From the NCBI GenBank assembly GCA_019322435.1, contig JAHWIR010000004.1, forward strand, positions 1-64,000: 64,000 nucleotides of DNA, given 5' to 3'. Both the position numbers and the translations under genes were made by a program. Below the pieces are notes generated by a model. The model was given only the letters and a program-made list of their open reading frames with translations. It searched no databases and was not told where the DNA came from. Numbering within the stretch: the first letter of the stretch is position 1; each line of letters begins with the position of its first letter. This stretch comes from Candidatus Woesearchaeota archaeon. GTDB taxonomy: Archaea; Nanobdellota; Nanobdellia; Woesearchaeales; WJKL01. Positions 16,852 through 25,162 of the stretch are shown in pieces.

Positions 16852-17012
16852 TGGGTATAACTGCATTTATATGGCGAAGTTAAAACTAATCCGGCGGGCT
16901 TAGTATTTTAGTATTTTGCGCTCACCTTAGCCTTCATTTTACTAACTTCCTTTTGCCTATCCAGCGCACTACTTTGATAGGTCTTTTCCGCAGTTGTATA
17001 TGACTTTTTTCT
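16852..17012 (+). ncRNA. candidate structured RNA with terminal T-run
   Basis: A closing helix GTATAACTGC (16855-16864) pairs with GCAGTTGTAT (16990-16999), needing G-U pairs only if read on the plus strand. Inside it are GAAGTTA (16876-16882) with TAACTTC (16943-16949), and CCTATC (16956-16961) with GATAGG (16976-16981). A run of T follows at 17004. The layout resembles a stand-alone RNA of about 150 bases. No known family was recognised. Confidence 0.4.
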
Positions 17013-17056
17013 TTGATATTATACCTCTTTTATTGGTTAACTATGAATTGCCAAAA

Positions 17057-17129
17057 GATTTATATATACTTAACGTACATACAATATGTTAAACACGTTG
17101 TGTATATACATCGTATAGGAAAGAGGTGC
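17057..17129 (+). promoter_or_regulatory. promoter, possible operator and ribosome site of the AbrB/PhoU gene
   Basis: TTTATATATAC (about 17059-17069) is a TATA element. About 20 bases on, an imperfect inverted repeat (ATACAATATGTT and AACACGTTGTGTAT around one A) covers the expected transcription start and could bind the AbrB-type product. GAGGTG lies six bases before the ATG at 17134, so this message has a leader. Confidence 0.4.
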
Positions 17130-17133
17130 CAAA

Positions 17134-18012
17134 ATGCAGATAAGAAAACTTGTAAAATCAGGAGCAGCTTCTCACACAATTGCCCTTCCAAAAGACTGGC
17201 TTACTAAAAACAAGTTAAACAAAGGGGATCTATTGTATATTCGGGAGAAAGACAATGAATTGATTGTTTCTTCAGACACAAAATCTCCTAAACAAGCCAA
17301 AAAAGAAGTCTCTATTCCCGTCGACAAAAAAGAAATAAATACTATCAGGCGGCAGACAATCTCTGCATACATAAACAATTACTCAATATTTACATTCCAT
17401 GGAGATTCTTTAAACAACAAACTAGAGGAGATAAGAAAAATCTTGGATAACTTCCTGGCATTAGAGATAGTAGAGCAGACAGCTACAAAACTAGTTGCAA
17501 AAGACTTCCTCAATCTAGAAGAATTCTCAATAACCAAGACAATAAGAAGGATGGACATGCTGACAAGATCCATTATCTCCGACGCTAAAAAAGGAAAAAG
17601 CGAATCACAAGCCCTTGAATTCAGAGACTATGAAGTTGACAAGCTATTCTTCCTGATGTCAAGACTTATAAGATCTAATCTTTCAGAGCCATCTTCAAAA
17701 CTTCCAAACACCAAAGCCTTGTCAACATGGTGGCTTGCAAAGAACCTGGAATCAATTGCAGATGCAGCAAAGAAGATAAGCAAACACTTCAATAAAGACA
17801 TTGAAAACATCTACAATGAATCAGAGCAATATTATCTAGATTGCATAAAAGCCTATGTAAAAGAAGACAAAAGCCTTGCAGATGAACAGATTGCCAAACG
17901 GTTAGAGATCCTGAAGAAACTAGACAAGCTCAAAGGAGAGAACAAACACCTTCTGAAAGAGATGCTCAACAACTCAAGAAATATTGCCAAGATTATGCTA
18001 GACAGCGATTAG
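17134..18012 (+). CDS. AbrB/SpoVT-PhoU fusion regulator
   Basis: Archaeal PhoU-type regulator. The N-terminal 50 residues are an AbrB/SpoVT swapped-hairpin DNA-binding domain (IRKLVKSGAASHTIALPKDWL...GDLLYIRE). The rest, about 75-290, is a helical PhoU-like bundle with RRMDMLTRSIISDA and AKNLESIADAAKKISKH. Proteins of this layout are associated with phosphate or other metabolic control in archaea, but no transporter is nearby, so its regulon is unknown. The start is fixed by GAGGTG. An inverted repeat in the promoter may indicate self-control. It converges on the DUF2072 operon across a pair of terminator-like hairpins. Confidence 0.85.
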   Translation: MQIRKLVKSGAASHTIALPKDWLTKNKLNKGDLLYIREKDNELIVSSDTKSPKQAKKEVSIPVDKKEINTIRRQTISAYINNYSIFTFHGDSLNNKLEEIRKILDNFLALEIVEQTATKLVAKDFLNLEEFSITKTIRRMDMLTRSIISDAKKGKSESQALEFRDYEVDKLFFLMSRLIRSNLSEPSSKLPNTKALSTWWLAKNLESIADAAKKISKHFNKDIENIYNESEQYYLDCIKAYVKEDKSLADEQIAKRLEILKKLDKLKGENKHLLKEMLNNSRNIAKIMLDSD

Positions 18013-18058
18013 TTTTTTATTTCGAAGAAATGAAAAACTCTGAAGGCGTAATGCCTTC
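18011..18058. terminator. bidirectional terminator-like hairpins
   Basis: Between converging genes. First stem AGTTTTT..TTTC / GAAA..AAAAACT (18011-18038), then GAAGGC, GTAAT, GCCTTC (18042-18058) followed by T-rich sequence. Either strand could use them. Confidence 0.55.
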
Positions 18059-18059
18059 T

Positions 18060-18455
18060 TTAATTATTTTTCTTCTTGCCCTTTCCAGCCAGCTGCCTGA
18101 ATGTCTCTATAATATCAATCATATACTTTCCTTCGTCTAGCTTGAATATCAAAGGCTCGTTCTTGAACAAATGAACCAGATCCAATTCATATTTTCCTGG
18201 CTGCAATACTCTTATTGCCTCAATATCAAGAATAACAGGATCGCTTTTGTCTACTTCACTTCCAACCAAGTCAAATATATCCTTCTCAATCTCTTCTTTA
18301 TCCTTGGTAGTAAGCTTGGCAGTCTTTTCTTGAACTTCTTTTAATTTATCCTTCTTAATGTAGAAAAATAGCTTTCCGCCACAACCACAACCTTTTAAAA
18401 TCTCAGTTGCACCATCATCATACAAGGTGTTGCATCTCACGCATTGATGTGGCAT
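18060..18455 (-). CDS. DUF2072-type zinc-ribbon protein
   Basis: The 131-residue protein starts with a zinc ribbon (CVRCNTLY...GCGCGGKLFF, four to five cysteines in residues 5-26), then a charged helical linker and a C-terminal domain (PVILDIEAIRVLQPGKYELDLVHLF). This matches the archaeal zinc-ribbon family that co-occurs with DUF2073 and an Era-like GTPase. The function is unknown; the conserved trio suggests a shared role in information processing. It is the last gene of the operon, four bases after the DUF2073 gene. Confidence 0.8.
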   Translation of the reverse strand: MPHQCVRCNTLYDDGATEILKGCGCGGKLFFYIKKDKLKEVQEKTAKLTTKDKEEIEKDIFDLVGSEVDKSDPVILDIEAIRVLQPGKYELDLVHLFKNEPLIFKLDEGKYMIDIIETFRQLAGKGKKKNN

Positions 18456-18459
18456 TTAC

Positions 18460-18858
18460 CTACCTCTTTTTTCCCTTTTTTTTCCTAGCCTTAGTATCTT
18501 TAGTAAGAAGCTCTATCTTAGTAGGATCTTTCTTGATCTCTTTTACAACAGAAGCAGGACCAATGATTGTCATCCCTTGTCTGTCTCCAAGCAGCATCCC
18601 AAACAAGGCATTCTTCATCTTCCTTAATCCTGCTACTTGTGCTGCACTTGGGTCAATCACTGCCAACTCTATTCCTTTAAAATCCTTGTTGATCTCTTCC
18701 ATTGTTGCTTTTATCAGTTCTGTCTCTTCCTCTTTTTTTAATCTGCCCTGCAACAGAACTATCTTATTTTCCTTAGCAACAGTCAATAATTTTCTTATTC
18801 TTCCGACAGAGCTCAATCCTTCGATTTCACTATAAGGCATAAAACTTAATGTCACCAT
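18460..18858 (-). CDS. DUF2073 protein
   Basis: Archaeal DUF2073 family, 132 residues, unknown function. Recognisable segments are LSFMPYSEIEGLSSVGRIRKLL, KIVLLQGRLKKEEETELIKATM and the C-terminal GDRQGMTIIGPASVVKEIKKDP, ending in a very basic KARKKKGKKR tail that may touch RNA or DNA. It sits between the Era-like GTPase (three bases away) and the zinc-ribbon gene, an arrangement conserved in many archaea, so the three products probably act together. Confidence 0.85.
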   Translation of the reverse strand: MVTLSFMPYSEIEGLSSVGRIRKLLTVAKENKIVLLQGRLKKEEETELIKATMEEINKDFKGIELAVIDPSAAQVAGLRKMKNALFGMLLGDRQGMTIIGPASVVKEIKKDPTKIELLTKDTKARKKKGKKR

Positions 18859-18861
18859 CTT

Positions 18862-19500
18862 TTATTTCACCATTTTAAACAAAGCATCGTAAAATTCTTG
18901 AATCTTTTTTCCGTATTTAGCAGATATTCCAACAACACTGTATTGAGGGAAAGCATCCTGTACTCTCTTGACATCTGCTTTTTTCAAATCAACTTTATTA
19001 GCCACAAGCAGAACAGGAATGTCCCTTGCAGCCAAATTCCCGACAATTGTAATATTTACCTGGCTGTATGGATCTTTTGTTGCATCCAGTACAATAGTTA
19101 CTGCATCCATATCATCCAGCCACTTGATAGCATCCACCACTCCTTTTGTTGCTTCTTTTGCTCTCTTCTTAGCTTTAGCAGCTTTCATTCCTGCTTTCAT
19201 AAAATCTTCATAATCGATCTTTGTAGCGATTCCAGGAGTATCGACCAGATTGAATGCCAGCTCTTTTTTGCCGTCTTTTGACTTAATATTAACCTGCTCC
19301 TTTATTATAATTTCCCTTGTTTCATGAGCAATATTAGAAACAGCACTCATCTCCTCTCCTAACCAATCAACGCATATTTTGTTAGCCAGAGTTGATTTTC
19401 CTGCATTAGGAGGCCCGTACAACCCCAATTTCACCTGCTTCTTGTTCTTGAACATATTTTTAAAAAATTTGTTCAGGAAATTTTGAAAAAGTTTCTTCAT
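18862..19500 (-). CDS. Era-like GTPase of the DUF2073 operon
   Basis: Small Ras-like GTPase of 212 residues. G1 is GPPNAGKST (29-37), G3 VDTPGIATK, G4 VANKVD and G5 GISAKYG. The first 25 residues are basic and amphipathic. Unlike bacterial Era there is no KH domain, so RNA binding may be supplied by its operon partners. It is the promoter-proximal gene; a TATA-like ATGTTTATATATT lies about 30 bases upstream of the start. A role in ribosome or nucleic-acid handling is inferred from the family and neighbours only. Confidence 0.9.
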   Translation of the reverse strand: MKKLFQNFLNKFFKNMFKNKKQVKLGLYGPPNAGKSTLANKICVDWLGEEMSAVSNIAHETREIIIKEQVNIKSKDGKKELAFNLVDTPGIATKIDYEDFMKAGMKAAKAKKRAKEATKGVVDAIKWLDDMDAVTIVLDATKDPYSQVNITIVGNLAARDIPVLLVANKVDLKKADVKRVQDAFPQYSVVGISAKYGKKIQEFYDALFKMVK

Positions 19501-19554
19501 AGTAAATCCTCACAATTGATTATTTTAAATATAATGTTTATATATTTTTCCCTT

Positions 19555-20697
19555 TTATTCTATCTTCAAACTTTCCCTGACTATCTCTTTCACTCTCTCT
19601 ATATCTTTCTCCTCAACAGCTCCTCTTCTCTCCATCCTGGCCAATCCCTTGCATAGCCTCATAAAACCAATTGTCATCCTTGGAGATATCTCCACTAGAT
19701 ATTTGCTCTCATTTCTTTTCAGTTCAGCTATAAAATCCACTACCTTGCCTTGCATTGGTTTTGGAAAGCCTATATCTCCTACACTCTTTGTATATTCGAT
19801 ATAATCCTTGATAAACTTAATATCATCCTTGTTTGCCTCTTTTTTCTCTCCTGCAACCATATGCTCTGTTATTTTCTTGAATCTCTTTAGATCAGGTCTT
19901 CTGATGAAATATACCAGATGGAATCTTGTCAGTAATGCTGAATCAAAAGGAAGCTGCCTTTTCAGCTCAATCATGTTCTTTCCAGTGAACTTGTCTCCTT
20001 TTGGATTTGCAGTTGCCAAGATCTTGGCCCTTGCATCAAACTTATAGTGCAATCCAGCCTTGTCATATGTCACAAACCCTTTTTCCATGGCATTATACAG
20101 TCCTGCTCTTGAATCCTCTTTCATAAGATTCAGTTCATCTATACAGCATATTCCCTGGTCTGCTAATGGCAGCAGACCTTTCATAACCTCTCTCCCCCTG
20201 ACTGTAACCACTAATCCAGCTCCGCTTGTTCCTGAACCCAATCCAAAAGAGCTTACAGGGCTTAAACTGAATGTACTTCTCAAGATATCAGTCTTTCCTG
20301 TTCCAGGATCTCCTAATAACAACAGATGTATTGGCTGTGTTGAGAACAATTGTATTGCAGCAGCTTTCTTTACATAATCCAGCCCAGTTATCTCTGGCGC
20401 AATAAGATTAGTTACCTTTTCAAAAGCCTCTTCTGAAAACCTTCTGAATAGTTTTTCTTCAAAAGCTTCCTTTATATCCTCATTTACTTCGCTGGCATCA
20501 ACTTCATCAGTCTTGCTTTTTATTTGAGGAAATTCAACACTTCCAGCTATTGAAGTCTCTAGATTCTCAATCTCCAAAGATATCTTTTTCTCTTTTAGAA
20601 GTTTCTTTATCAGCTTTATCCTCTTTATGCCTATTATGCCTTCCAAAGACTTTAAAGCTGCCTTGTCTTGCTCTGTTAATTTTGAAAATAGCCCCAT
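19555..20697 (-). CDS. short MCM-like AAA+ ATPase
   Basis: AAA+ ATPase closest in motif content to MCM helicases: Walker A GDPGTGKTD (129-137), GLGSGTSGAGL (the MCM-type SGAGL block, 152-162), Walker B CCIDELNLM (184-192), sensor ATANP and arginine finger LLTRFHLVYFI with R258. It has only 380 residues, against about 650-700 for replicative MCM; the N-terminal zinc/OB region is replaced by about 95 residues of charged helix. It may be a diverged MCM paralogue or a MoxR/magnesium-chelatase-like relative. The start has no clear Shine-Dalgarno site; an AT-rich TATA region lies upstream. Confidence 0.75.
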   Translation of the reverse strand: MGLFSKLTEQDKAALKSLEGIIGIKRIKLIKKLLKEKKISLEIENLETSIAGSVEFPQIKSKTDEVDASEVNEDIKEAFEEKLFRRFSEEAFEKVTNLIAPEITGLDYVKKAAAIQLFSTQPIHLLLLGDPGTGKTDILRSTFSLSPVSSFGLGSGTSGAGLVVTVRGREVMKGLLPLADQGICCIDELNLMKEDSRAGLYNAMEKGFVTYDKAGLHYKFDARAKILATANPKGDKFTGKNMIELKRQLPFDSALLTRFHLVYFIRRPDLKRFKKITEHMVAGEKKEANKDDIKFIKDYIEYTKSVGDIGFPKPMQGKVVDFIAELKRNESKYLVEISPRMTIGFMRLCKGLARMERRGAVEEKDIERVKEIVRESLKIE

Positions 20698-20765
20698 ATA
20701 ACCACTTTAGAATGATAATCTAATTATAAAGTTTTTGTTAATTTATATATGAAAAACCACATAGT

Positions 20766-20827
20766 TTATATATAAAGTAGTATTATTTAGTGATAATTAT
20801 CAATTTTTGATAATAATCAGCGAGGTG
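20766..20827 (+). promoter_or_regulatory. promoter with paired palindromes before the DUF5679 gene
   Basis: TTTATATATAA (about 20765-20775) is the TATA box. TGATAATTATCA (20791-20802, a perfect palindrome) and TGATAATAATCA (20808-20819) follow at the expected transcription start, spaced like a double operator. GAGGTG (20822-20827) is the ribosome site. Confidence 0.5.
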
Positions 20828-20834
20828 TTCAAAA

Positions 20835-20987
20835 ATGCCTGAATATGAAGGAAGATGCATGAAATGCAAAAAACAAGTAAAAATTAAAGATGCCACTACA
20901 GTAGTTATGAAAAATGGCATGAAAGCTGCAAAAGGCGTATGCCCTAAATGCGGCACAAAAGTATTTAGAATTTTAGGAAAAGCTTAA
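20835..20987 (+). CDS. DUF5679-type zinc-ribbon protein
   Basis: Fifty-residue protein. It reads MPEYEGRCMKCKKQVKIKDA at the start and KGVCPKCGTKVFRILGKA at the end, with two CxxC pairs (C8, C11, C36, C39) forming a zinc ribbon of the DUF5679 type. Function unknown; these tiny proteins are common in archaea. A GAGGTG ribosome site, a strong promoter with two palindromes and a terminator-like hairpin with a T-run make it a well-defined single gene. Confidence 0.85.
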   Translation: MPEYEGRCMKCKKQVKIKDATTVVMKNGMKAAKGVCPKCGTKVFRILGKA

Positions 20988-21010
20988 GGCTTTTTTTTCT
21001 TTTTTTCTTT
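20978..21010 (+). terminator. terminator-like hairpin and T-run
   Basis: AAAAGC (20978-20983), TTAAG, GCTTTT (20989-20994), continuing into a long T-rich run. It overlaps the last codons of the DUF5679 gene. Confidence 0.6.
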
Positions 21011-21080
21011 ATAATCATTAACCAGTACATAACAAAGTTTAAATACCAAAGTATCTAAGATTAAAACTAAGGTGTAGTTT

Positions 21081-21284
21081 ATGGAAGAAGACTATTATGA
21101 CCTAGTGCGGAAATGCGCAACTATCATATCTAAGAAACAGAATCAGATAGAGATGTTAGACTCTACTTCCTTTGAAACCCTAAAAGCAACAATTGATGAA
21201 GCCTTATCAGCCAATGTAAATGACCAGGTTACCTATGTGCAGACAGATGATGGGATAAAAGTTCTTGAAGTCAGGAAGAGATAA
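21081..21284 (+). CDS. small acidic protein of unknown function
   Basis: Sixty-seven residues, cytoplasmic, beginning MEEDYYDLVRKCATIISKK and ending DDGIKVLEVRKR. No domain recognised. An AAATACC TATA-like stretch lies about 40 bases upstream and AAGGTG about 8 bases before the ATG. It precedes herA by 37 bases and could be expressed with it, but herA has its own TATA element. It is retained as real because of the ribosome site, codon use and clean ends. Confidence 0.6.
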   Translation: MEEDYYDLVRKCATIISKKQNQIEMLDSTSFETLKATIDEALSANVNDQVTYVQTDDGIKVLEVRKR

Positions 21285-21321
21285 CTAAAAATATTTAAAT
21301 CGCATTACTTTTTCTTTTTCT

Positions 21322-22845
21322 ATGACAGTAAAGGGGCAGGTTATTTCAGGAGAATTTGGCAAGATACTGATAAGGCAGAAATCTGATAAAAGTTTAGAAC
21401 TTGGAGAGTTATTAGTTGCAGATGCAGGCGAGAACAAGATTTTATTGCAAGTATTCAGTTTGTTGTACGGCTCTCAGATATCTGACAAGAATCTTGAATT
21501 GATCTCTGGATTAAAGCTAGAAGAAGATAATGACTTGGAATTCATGGACCCTCATCTAAGAAACTATACACTAGCTTACCTAAAACCATTGGTTGTAACA
21601 GATGAAAATGCATTAAGACTGTGCAAAACACTGCCTTCTTTCTTTTCTTCAGTAAGAGAGATTTCAGAACAAGATCTAAAATTCCTGGATAACCCTAAAA
21701 AACCATTAGCAATTGGAAATCTAAGGTCAGGATCTAAAAAAATGGATGTTCCTATCAATCTAGATGGAGAAAAAGTCTTCTCCCATCATATCTTGATTCC
21801 AGGAACAACTGGAAGAGGAAAATCAGTATTATTAAAAAATATGTTATGGAATGTCATGGACAAGGATTATTGTGGGATATTAGTTTTAGACCCGCATGAT
21901 GAATACTACGGCAGAAACGAGCTTGGATTGAAAGACCATCCTTCTAATAATATAGATTATTACACTTCAAACAATCCGCCGCCTGGCTGCAAAAGCCTAA
22001 AGATTAACTTAAAACTGATAAAACCATCTCATTTCAATGGAGTTGCTGATTTCTCAGACCCTCAAAAACAGCTGATGAACATGTATTACAAGCAGTTTGG
22101 CAATAAATGGATTGAGTGTGTTATCCTTGAAAGAAAACTGGATGTTGTATTCAGAGACGATACACTCGCTGTTGTAAAAAGAAGATTGATTTATCTGTTG
22201 GATTTAGAATTTACACAGCACCAGCTAAAATGCAATGGGATATTTGATCTGTTGGCAGGAGAAACAACAATATCAGATATCTGTTCAGAGCTAGAGCAGT
22301 CAAAGACAGTAATCATAGACACTTCAAACTATCCGTCTGCAGTTGAATTGCTGATTGGCTCTTTAATTGCAAACGAAATCTTCAGCCATTACAAATCCTA
22401 CAAGATAAATGGCTCATTAAAAGACAAGCCAGTCATCTCTATTGTATTGGAAGAAGCTCCAAGAGTTTTAGGAAAAGAAGTCCTGGAAAAAGGCTCTAAT
22501 ATCTTTGCAACAATAGCAAGAGAAGGCCGTAAATTCAGTGTTGGATTGACAGCAATAACTCAATTGCCTTCTTTGATTCCAAGGCAGATTCTTGCAAACA
22601 TGAATACTAAGATAATCCTAGGAATTGAGATGAAGCCTGAAAGAACTGCAATAATAGAATCAGCTTCTCAGGACCTGTCAGAAGATGACCGAAACATCGC
22701 TTCCCTGGACAAAGGAGAGGCAATCATCTCTTCTAATTTCACTAAATTTGCAACTCCTATTTCTATTCCCTTCTTTGATGATATAGTTAAGCTTCAAGAT
22801 GATTCAGAAGCAAAAAAAGATTTTTCTGGTGTAGATTTATCTTAA
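21322..22845 (+). CDS. herA: HerA-type bipolar DNA translocase
   Basis: HerA/FtsK-superfamily ATPase that works in DNA end resection. The 507 residues contain the N-terminal HAS-barrel-like domain (1-100), Walker [10 protein letters not shown] at about 160-168, [13 protein letters not shown] (Walker B-like), the late VLEEAPRVL (second acidic motif), [21 protein letters not shown], and NMNTKIILG with the arginine-finger region. In most archaea herA sits with nurA, mre11 and rad50. Here it is followed by an unknown gene and mre11, with no nurA or rad50 in this window. A TATA element about 27 bases before the ATG suggests a leaderless start. Confidence 0.93.
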   Translation: MTVKGQVISGEFGKILIRQKSDKSLELGELLVADAGENKILLQVFSLLYGSQISDKNLELISGLKLEEDNDLEFMDPHLRNYTLAYLKPLVVTDENALRLCKTLPSFFSSVREISEQDLKFLDNPKKPLAIGNLRSGSKKMDVPINLDGEKVFSHHILIPGTTGRGKSVLLKNMLWNVMDKDYCGILVLDPHDEYYGRNELGLKDHPSNNIDYYTSNNPPPGCKSLKINLKLIKPSHFNGVADFSDPQKQLMNMYYKQFGNKWIECVILERKLDVVFRDDTLAVVKRRLIYLLDLEFTQHQLKCNGIFDLLAGETTISDICSELEQSKTVIIDTSNYPSAVELLIGSLIANEIFSHYKSYKINGSLKDKPVISIVLEEAPRVLGKEVLEKGSNIFATIAREGRKFSVGLTAITQLPSLIPRQILANMNTKIILGIEMKPERTAIIESASQDLSEDDRNIASLDKGEAIISSNFTKFATPISIPFFDDIVKLQDDSEAKKDFSGVDLS

Positions 22846-22883
22846 CGATACATTTATATACCTCCAGGACAAAATTCTATAAA

Positions 22884-23324
22884 ATGGACACTGCAACAAA
22901 TGTAAAAAGATTGATGAAAATTGATTCTCTAATAAAAAAAGGACTGTCAGATGAAATAGTGATTATGCAAAGCATTTATCTTGAATTAGCTCATAGTTTA
23001 AAGCTAATAAAAGAAGCAATTGTTCCTGCTGACTTCAAAAACCCGAAAGGAACAGCCCATATAAAAAGTGCAGTAAATGCTTTTATCTCTGAGATATCTT
23101 CATTCAATAGCTTACAAGGAAGATTCTATGATGTAAAAGAGCGGGCAGCTGAATTAAGGGAAAAACTAGAGCAATACAGGGACAATCTAGATGTATATGC
23201 TAATTCTAAAGAAGCTGGAAAGGAATTTGACAACAACATTGTATATGATTTCAAAGTAAAGATAAGAAGAAGATTTGAGCAGGACATTGAATTCAATAAA
23301 CAGGTTGAACAATCACTTTCATAA
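22884..23324 (+). CDS. unknown coiled-coil protein between herA and mre11
   Basis: Not recognised. The 146 residues are almost entirely helical, with a probable coiled coil in the second half (YDVKERAAELREKLEQYRDNLDVYAN). There is no nuclease motif of the NurA type (no conserved DxD/E pattern), so it is not simply nurA. Its position between herA and mre11 suggests a small partner in DNA-end processing. A TATA-like CATTTATATACC sits about 30 bases before its ATG, indicating its own leaderless transcript in addition to any read-through. Confidence 0.7.
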   Translation: MDTATNVKRLMKIDSLIKKGLSDEIVIMQSIYLELAHSLKLIKEAIVPADFKNPKGTAHIKSAVNAFISEISSFNSLQGRFYDVKERAAELREKLEQYRDNLDVYANSKEAGKEFDNNIVYDFKVKIRRRFEQDIEFNKQVEQSLS

Positions 23325-23365
23325 CAAAATTTAAATAAACATTTCTTTTTCTTTGATTGGGGCAA

Positions 23366-24601
23366 ATGAAATCTTTAAAATTCGCACATCTAGCAGACTG
23401 TCATATTGGTTCTTGGCGTGACCCAAAACTAAAAGACATTCCTGTAAAAGCTTTTATCAAAGCAATGGACCTATGTATTTCAAAACAAGTAGATTTTATC
23501 CTGCTATCAGGAGATCTGTTCAACACATCACTCCCTTCTGTTGACAGCCTAAAAGAGACAGTGATAAAATTAAAAGAATTAAAAGACAAGAAAATCCCTC
23601 TTTATCTGATTGCAGGCAGCCATGATTTCTCTCCTTCTGGAAAAACAATGCTTGATGTCCTGGAAAAAGCAGGATTGTTCAGAAATGTTGCAAAAGCAAA
23701 AGTTATTGATGAAAAGCTTAAACTAAGATTCACAGTTGACAAAAAAACAGGAGCAAAAATAACAGGATTATTAGGCAAAAAAGGAGGCTTGGAAAAAGAA
23801 TACTACAAAAACCTCATGAAAGAGCATCTAGAATCAGAACAAGGCTATAAAATCTTCATGTTCCATTCAGCATTGACTGAATTCAAGCCAGAAGACCTAA
23901 AAGACATGGATTCCCAGCCTTTATCTCTGCTTCCAAAGAACTTCAACTACTATGCAGGAGGCCATGTTCACTACAGATTTAACAAACAAGAGCCAGACTA
24001 CGGCCTGATTGCATTCCCAGGCCCATTATTCCCAAACAATTTCAAAGAACTTGAAGACCTTGAGCGCGGAAGTTTATATATTGCCGAAGTTCAAGACGGA
24101 AAAACTTCTATTGAACTAGAACCAATCCAAATCCACAACATCCACAAAATAAGTATTGAGGCAGACAACAAGACTCCAGCCCAGATAGAAGAAGAGATAA
24201 GCAAAGCAGTAGAAGGCAAAGAATTCAACAACACAATAATCACATTAAGGATAGAAGGCACTTTATTGTCCGGAAAGCCGACTGACATCAACTTCAAAGA
24301 GATCTTTGAAAAGCTCTACAATAAATCAGCTTATTTTGTGATGAAAAATATCTCAAAGCTGACAACAAAAGAATTCGAAGAAATCAAAATAGAAAAAGGC
24401 TCTGCTGATGAAGTTGAAACAAAACTGATCAAAGAGCATCTTGGACAGATCAAGGTTGCTGGGATGGATGCAGACAAAGAAGAAAATTTAATAAAGGATT
24501 TGATGGATACTCTTTCTATAGAAAAAGCTGACGGAGAGACAGTTGCTACATTTGAAACAAGGCTGAAGTCAGAGATTGATAATATTTTAGAATTAGATTA
24601 A
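23366..24601 (+). CDS. mre11: Mre11 DNA double-strand-break repair nuclease
   Basis: Calcineurin-type phosphoesterase that trims DNA ends with Rad50 and HerA. From the ATG at 23366 the protein has about 411 residues: HLADCHIGS (D11, H13), LLSGDLFN, IAGSHDFSPSG, MFHSALTE and YAGGHVHYRF. The catalytic GNHD motif reads GSHD, a replacement of the usual asparagine. A TTG at 23357 could add three residues and lies at the predicted transcription start, so it cannot be excluded. The C-terminal 130 residues are a helical capping and Rad50-binding region. No rad50 follows; the next gene converges with no gap. Confidence 0.92.
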   Translation: MKSLKFAHLADCHIGSWRDPKLKDIPVKAFIKAMDLCISKQVDFILLSGDLFNTSLPSVDSLKETVIKLKELKDKKIPLYLIAGSHDFSPSGKTMLDVLEKAGLFRNVAKAKVIDEKLKLRFTVDKKTGAKITGLLGKKGGLEKEYYKNLMKEHLESEQGYKIFMFHSALTEFKPEDLKDMDSQPLSLLPKNFNYYAGGHVHYRFNKQEPDYGLIAFPGPLFPNNFKELEDLERGSLYIAEVQDGKTSIELEPIQIHNIHKISIEADNKTPAQIEEEISKAVEGKEFNNTIITLRIEGTLLSGKPTDINFKEIFEKLYNKSAYFVMKNISKLTTKEFEEIKIEKGSADEVETKLIKEHLGQIKVAGMDADKEENLIKDLMDTLSIEKADGETVATFETRLKSEIDNILELD

Positions 24602-24832
24602 TTATTTCTTATCCTTAAAGAACCATTGATATATTCCAAATAACCAAGTAAAAGCATAAACAAAACTTACAAGAAAAATTCCCCATTGTTTATTTATATA
24701 AGAAGTAATAAACCAAAAAGGTTGTGAAAGGAAACCTAATACAAAACCCCACTTATTCTTTAATGCAACAAGTATAATTGCCCCAATACCTAAGACAAAA
24801 ATTCCAATTTGAGAGATTAAGTCCCATACCAT
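24602..24832 (-). CDS. small membrane protein with three helices
   Basis: Seventy-six residues with three hydrophobic spans (about 5-24, 29-45, 51-70), including the pattern GFVLGFLSQPFWFITSYINKQWG. The length and aromatic content recall half-transporters such as SemiSWEET- or PnuC-like proteins, but no family is certain. Its stop codon abuts that of mre11. The AT-rich stretch between it and the acylphosphatase gene carries promoters in both directions. Confidence 0.65.
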   Translation of the reverse strand: MVWDLISQIGIFVLGIGAIILVALKNKWGFVLGFLSQPFWFITSYINKQWGIFLVSFVYAFTWLFGIYQWFFKDKK

Positions 24833-24886
24833 ATTAAAGATTTAAATAAGAATATATTTAAATATTTGTATTGTTTTGATAATAAA

Positions 24887-25162
24887 ATGAAATCAAGACT
24901 GCATCTAATTGTTCATGGCAGAGTCCAAGGAGTTTTCTTCAGATACAATACTCAAAAAAAAGCTAAGAAATTTGGCTTGACAGGCTGGGTCAAAAACAAT
25001 CCAGACAGGACAGTAGAGATTATTGCTGAAGGTGAAGAATCCAAACTAAAAGAATTAGCAGCTTGGTGCAGCAAAGGTCCATTATTAGCAAAAGTTGAAA
25101 AAATAGACACTTCTTGGAAAAAATATAAAGGAGAATTTGAATCTTTTTCAATCAGCTATTAA
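24887..25162 (+). CDS. acyP: acylphosphatase
   Basis: Hydrolyses carboxyl-phosphate bonds. Ninety-one residues from the ATG at 24887. The active-site loop GRVQGVFFRYNTQ supplies the phosphate-binding arginine, and LTGWVKNNPDRTVEI supplies the catalytic asparagine. The frame opens further upstream at a TTG (24866), but a TATA box (ATATATTTAAATA, about 24852-24864) places transcription at the ATG, so the shorter form is preferred. The 3' end overlaps convergent gatB by 15 bases. Confidence 0.93.
   Translation: MKSRLHLIVHGRVQGVFFRYNTQKKAKKFGLTGWVKNNPDRTVEIIAEGEESKLKELAAWCSKGPLLAKVEKIDTSWKKYKGEFESFSISY

Noticed and set aside
16593..17012. RNase P, SRP or 5S RNA in the long gap
   Set aside because: The core motifs GAGGAAAGUC, ACAGAA, GGAAGGGAGCA-type loops and the 5S loop C sequence were not found on either strand, so no family name is given.
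23126..23365. 79-codon frame opposite the herA-mre11 spacer gene
   Set aside because: Antisense shadow; the plus-strand coiled-coil gene has promoter and codon support.
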